Assembly (NCBI GenBank): GCA_009668015.1
Contig: WJYB01000001.1
Location: 248,001 to 312,000 of the forward strand
Reading direction: 5' to 3'
Origin: Enterobacteriaceae bacterium RIT714
GTDB taxonomy: Bacteria; Pseudomonadota; Gammaproteobacteria; Enterobacterales; Enterobacteriaceae
DNA: 64,000 nt
The first letter of the stretch is position 1. Every line of letters begins with the position of its first letter. The notes beneath the pieces were generated by a model, which was given only the letters and a program-made list of their open reading frames with translations, had not been told where the DNA came from and did no database searches. The translations under genes were made by a program, and so were the position numbers. Below, in pieces: positions 61,023-64,000 of this stretch.

Positions 61023-62020
61023 CAGTTCAGTCCCAATTTTCTGAGCTGTTCACCCACCTGTTCAGCGCCGTAAATGGTCCGGATGGTCGGGTTCATCGCC
61101 TGGCCGTCCATCACCACGATATGACCCTTTTTCACCGCGTCCAGCTGGCTGACCGCCGGATCAGTTTTCAGGAATTTGATTTTTTCTTCCGCGTTATCCA
61201 GCGCCCAGCGGTTACGGTCAAGGCTGGAAACCACAATCACATCCGGATTCGCTGCGATGATGCTTTCCCAGCTTACGGTCGGCCATTCGGTCTCTGAAGT
61301 GATGGCGTTATGCCCGCCCAGGACGTTGGCGATAAAGCCGGATGCGCTGTTTTTTCCCCCCACGTAGGCGTCCGCTGACGGTGATGCGCTTGAGAACCAG
61401 AAGACAAAGGAGAGATCTTTTTTATTCTTGCTGAATTCGGTACGCAGGTCATTTTCCCGTTTTTTGAAATCGGCAACGACTGCATTTCCCCGATCCTGGA
61501 CATTAAAAATCGTGGCGAAATCGTCAATCTCTTTATAGAGATAGGTCATATCCCACAGCTTCTGACGGCTGCCGTACATATCCCCTGCGGCTTTTTTGGT
61601 TGCGCACATGCCTGGCGATAAATAGCTGTTGACGCCGACGGTTGCCAGATCTTCGCGTTTGGCGACTTTACTTTCCGGGCCTAACAAAAGAGGGAGTTGA
61701 GCAGGAACAAAATCAGGGTTGTGAGCAAGAATGGATTCCAGCGTGGGAATTTCTACCGTCAGCAGTTTGATTTTGGCGTTCTGAGCCGCCAGCTGCGGAA
61801 GAACCTTCGTTGGCCAAAACGCACTGGCGGCCACGTTATTTTGCAGCCCCAGCAGGAGCAAAATCTCAACGGTATTTTGTCCCAGCGCCACAACGCGCTC
61901 CGGCGGTTGGGTAAAGGTCTCTTTGTATCCACAGTTTTCAATGGTCAGAGGATATGTCGTTGCCAGTGCAGAACTGACCGACGCAAACACCATGCCTAAC
62001 GCGCAGATGGCCTTTTTCAT
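61022..62020 (-). CDS. Periplasmic binding protein, siderophore/cobalamin type
   Basis: PeripBP_2-type protein of 332 residues with a signal peptide (1-20, ending SSALA). The mature form begins TTYPLTIENCGYKETFTQPPERVVALGQ, a start common in a branch of iron-chelate binding proteins; Cys30 and Cys139 could form a disulfide. There is no lipobox, so it is soluble. First gene of a coupled unit with permease, ATPase and MFS. A Fur-box-like sequence sits about 50 bases upstream, pointing to iron control. Ligand unknown: a ferric siderophore, haem or a corrinoid are all possible. Confidence 0.87.
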   Translation of the reverse strand: MKKAICALGMVFASVSSALATTYPLTIENCGYKETFTQPPERVVALGQNTVEILLLLGLQNNVAASAFWPTKVLPQLAAQNAKIKLLTVEIPTLESILAHNPDFVPAQLPLLLGPESKVAKREDLATVGVNSYLSPGMCATKKAAGDMYGSRQKLWDMTYLYKEIDDFATIFNVQDRGNAVVADFKKRENDLRTEFSKNKKDLSFVFWFSSASPSADAYVGGKNSASGFIANVLGGHNAITSETEWPTVSWESIIAANPDVIVVSSLDRNRWALDNAEEKIKFLKTDPAVSQLDAVKKGHIVVMDGQAMNPTIRTIYGAEQVGEQLRKLGLN

Positions 62021-62330
62021 TTAACGCTATCCTTCATTAAAATCGTTATCGAAACCCGGGAGGTATTTTTAATGTGAATGAATCTCATTACTGAAGCGGG
62101 GTTTTATACATTGACCTATAGGGGGTGTCAATGCGAGATGATGACTAAACGTTATCATTACCGCGACGGGGCGGTGTTGTGCGGAGAATGAACATCTTTT
62201 TCACTGTCTGGCAGAAGTGCGCACGGCCAAAAACGCCAGTGCGCGTGTCAAAGCAGCAAGCCCAGTGCCGTCATTACTGATGGCTGGCGGTATTAGCGCG
62301 TGGAAAGCCGTGATGGACAGATGACCCTTT
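62021..62330 (-). promoter_or_regulatory. Promoter region of the binding-protein operon
   Basis: 310 bp between the binding-protein start and the stop of the small secreted orphan. It holds the Fur-like site near its left end. Open frames in this stretch have no ribosome site; one in another frame could be a degraded extension of the orphan. Confidence 0.45.
62071..62089 (-). promoter_or_regulatory. Fur-box-like sequence
   Basis: The minus strand reads AATGAGATTCATTCACATT. It agrees with the common enterobacterial pattern AATGAGAATNATTNTCATT except at two fixed positions. It lies 51-69 bases upstream of the binding-protein start codon. Confidence 0.55.
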
Positions 62331-62669
62331 TCAAAATGAAGAGTAAACGGGCCGCTCGTCGATTTTTGCGCAGACGGACAGTTTATCTTCACCCGCATAC
62401 AGATAGCCAAATGAGTCTCTGGATAGTGAGTGGAAAAGCGTGTCGCCATTCGCAAAAGGGATGATCTCGGTATCACCAGAGCGTTTATGTCCGGCACCGG
62501 TTTCGAAGTTTCCTTTCCACCTTTCCTGGGTGTGGTCGTATACGTGAAGAATAATCTCTACCAGACCCCTTTGCGGGCAGTTAAGGCGTAAAAAAGTGGA
62601 GGAGAAATTTAAGGCGTGGGTAAAGCAGGGGATGGATAGCAGGCAAAACAGTACAGCTCTTAAAAACAT
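62331..62669 (-). CDS. Small secreted protein of unknown function
   Basis: I do not recognise this protein. It has 112 residues, with a clear signal peptide MFLRAVLFCLLSIPCFTHA and a mature part containing two cysteines (in RLNCPQRG and LSVCAKID) that could pair, plus VEIILHVYDHTQERW and GDTEIIPFANGDTLFHSLS. It looks like a compact periplasmic or exported beta-rich domain. It lies between the importer genes and rstA, same strand, 240 bp downstream of rstA. A coding-like frame continues past its stop in another frame, so a frameshift is possible. Confidence 0.5.
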   Translation of the reverse strand: MFLRAVLFCLLSIPCFTHALNFSSTFLRLNCPQRGLVEIILHVYDHTQERWKGNFETGAGHKRSGDTEIIPFANGDTLFHSLSRDSFGYLYAGEDKLSVCAKIDERPVYSSF

Positions 62670-62736
62670 AATAAAGATAGGGGCTCGTTCAAATTGAAAC
62701 AGAAATTTAGCCTAAGTGGCAAATGTTGACATTGCC

Positions 62737-62752
62737 CTGGATCAAGATCACA
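62737..62752 (-). promoter_or_regulatory. Possible CRP/FNR-type site upstream of the secreted orphan
   Basis: Minus strand TGTGATCTTGATCCAG: the left half equals the CRP half-site TGTGATCT, the right half is partial. It starts 68 bases upstream of the orphan start codon. Confidence 0.35.
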
Positions 62753-62908
62753 TAATTTTCAACGAGATAGATTATTTGGCGTCAGTGGCTGTAGCCGGTA
62801 ATTCACCTTAACATCCCTGTTAGAGGGACTTGCCGCTATTACAGCGACTGCAGAAGCTATCTCACCAGAAAATGCGCCACCATGACTTTGTTGCCCGGAA
62901 CGAACTCA

Positions 62909-63625
62909 TCAGGTCTCCCACGCGTGCGGTGCGAAAAGATAGCCTTTATTACGCACGGTTTTTATGCGATACGGCTCGGTTGCGTTATCCAGCAGCTTTT
63001 TACGCAGGCGTGAGATCGCCACATCAACACTGCGATCCATTCCATCGTAGCTCACACCGCGCAGGTTTTTCAGCAGGGCATCGCGATCCATAATCTGTCC
63101 GGCGTGGGTCGCCAGTTCCCACAGCAGATCAAAATCGGCGGTGGAGAGGGCGATGTCCATTCCCGAGAGCAGAACCTGGCGATTCACCGGATCGATAGAA
63201 AGTGTACCAAAACGCATCGCTTTGTGTGGTGTCAGAGACGCCGACGCCGTCTGGCTCTCCGCGGTGACGCGCTGGCGCAGATGCAGACGCAGACGCGCCA
63301 GTAACACCGCCGGGGGCGTTGTTTTGAGAATGTAATCATTCGCGCCCATCTCCAGCGATAAAATATGGTTCATGTCACTGTCGAGCGAGGTGAGCAGCAC
63401 AATCGGGCCATCCCATTGCGCGCGTAAATCGCGGCAGACGGTCATACCGTCTTTGCCGGGTAACATGATATCCAGCAGCACCAGGTCGGGCTTTTCACGC
63501 AACACCACCTTTTCGGCGCGATCGCCACGCGGCTCGACAACAACGTCCATATCGTGTTTTCCCAGATAAGCGGCTATCAGCTGGCCGACTTCTGGCTCAT
63601 CCTCAACAAAAACGATCTTATTCAT
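62909..63625 (-). CDS. rstA: Response regulator RstA
   Basis: OmpR/PhoB-type regulator of 238 residues with receiver domain (phospho-acceptor Asp52 in VLLDIMLPGKDG) and a C-terminal winged helix (about 135-235, with DRSVDVAISRLRKKL). Its promoter is PhoP-controlled in E. coli; I could not find a convincing PhoP box here. In Salmonella RstA promotes ferrous iron uptake. Normally followed directly by rstB; here an orphan gene and a four-gene import cluster intervene. Start at 63625 gives MNKIVFVEDEPEVG. Confidence 0.96.
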   Translation of the reverse strand: MNKIVFVEDEPEVGQLIAAYLGKHDMDVVVEPRGDRAEKVVLREKPDLVLLDIMLPGKDGMTVCRDLRAQWDGPIVLLTSLDSDMNHILSLEMGANDYILKTTPPAVLLARLRLHLRQRVTAESQTASASLTPHKAMRFGTLSIDPVNRQVLLSGMDIALSTADFDLLWELATHAGQIMDRDALLKNLRGVSYDGMDRSVDVAISRLRKKLLDNATEPYRIKTVRNKGYLFAPHAWET

Positions 63626-63752
63626 ACCACGTCTGTTTTCGCGAAAAATGTCAACATACACCGCGTTACCTCAACCTTCCATTAATCTTTCTCAATTAGC
63701 CGTCATTCCGTTATTCTGGCTGGTATTGTTATTTGATTGTTAAGGGAAAAGA

Positions 63753-64000
63753 ATGGCGCTGTTGATCAAAGCCGCACTGGGTGCGCTGGTGGTGGTGTTG
63801 ATTGGTATTTTAGCCCGGACAAAAAATTACTATATCGCCGGACTGATCCCCCTGTTCCCGACGTTTGCGCTTATTGCGCACTATATTGTGGCCTCTGAAC
63901 GGGGCATTGAGGCGCTGCGGACTACTATCGTCTTCGGGATGTGGTCGATTATTCCCTATTTTATTTATCTGCTTTCGCTGTGGTATTTCACCGCGACGAT
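63753..64000 (+). CDS. ydgC: GlpM-family inner-membrane protein YdgC (partial)
   Basis: The first 82 codons are present and the window ends inside the gene. The protein starts MALLIKAALGALVVVLIG and has at least three membrane helices; NYYIAGLIPLFPTFALIAHY is the family core. AAGGGAAAAG precedes the ATG at 63753. Divergent from rstA, as in E. coli. Function unknown; related to GlpM, linked to alginate production in Pseudomonas. Confidence 0.92.
   Translation, partial: MALLIKAALGALVVVLIGILARTKNYYIAGLIPLFPTFALIAHYIVASERGIEALRTTIVFGMWSIIPYFIYLLSLWYFTAT

Noticed and set aside
63626-63752. A PhoP box upstream of rstA
   Set aside because: Expected from E. coli, but I could not align a convincing pair of half-sites with five-base spacing.

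Overview
The window is enterobacterial chromosome. Nearly every gene has a close counterpart in the replication-terminus half of the E. coli K-12 map, in the tus-fumCA-manA-malXY-add-rsx-nth-dtpA-tyrS-slyA-sodC-nemRA-sodB-purR-cfa-ribC neighbourhood, and in largely the same order. Protein divergence and the departures from K-12 order point to Enterobacter, Lelliottia or Leclercia rather than Escherichia or Salmonella. This is an inference from gene content, not a marker-gene identification. I see no rRNA, tRNA, insertion sequence, prophage or CRISPR array.

Layout. 1-5.8 kb: riboflavin synthase, cyclopropane fatty acid synthase, the purine-linked genes punC/punR/purR and the 29-residue membrane protein YnhF. 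6-19 kb: redox and electrophile defence (ydhP, sodB, mepH, grxD, rnt, gloA-nemA-nemR, sodC), an added phosphoethanolamine transferase, and the ydhIJK efflux-type operon. 19-29 kb: slyA, an added AT-rich diguanylate cyclase gene, slyB, anmK, mliC, pdxH, tyrS, pdxY, gstA and dtpA, ending in a 613-bp non-coding leader. 29.5-37 kb: the rsxABCDGE-nth operon, ydgK, cnu and blr. 37-46.5 kb: ydgJ, add, the malY-malX/malI locus, ydgA and manA. 46.7-51 kb: fumA, fumC, tus and a Ter replication-arrest site. 51-56.4 kb: a complete nickel-uptake operon nikABCDER with a nearly perfect NikR operator, at a place where K-12 has none. 56.4-63.6 kb: the two-component pair rstA/rstB, with its genes split by a FecCD-type ABC importer plus an MFS gene behind a Fur-box-like sequence, and by a small secreted orphan. 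The window ends inside ydgC.

How the parts work together. NemR, NemA and GloA detoxify reactive electrophiles. SodB, SodC, GrxD and Rsx (which resets SoxR) serve oxidative and iron-sulfur homeostasis. PdxH and PdxY feed the PLP pool. PurR, PunR, PunC and Add concern purines. The nik operon and the rst-embedded importer form an 11-kb metal-uptake block beside tus. Compared with K-12 as I remember it, lhr (expected between rnt and grxD) and hdhA-uidRABC (expected between malI and ydgA) are missing, whereas eptA-like, the diguanylate cyclase, nik and the iron-type importer are added. I found no wholly unfamiliar system. The least explained segment is 57.7-62.9 kb.
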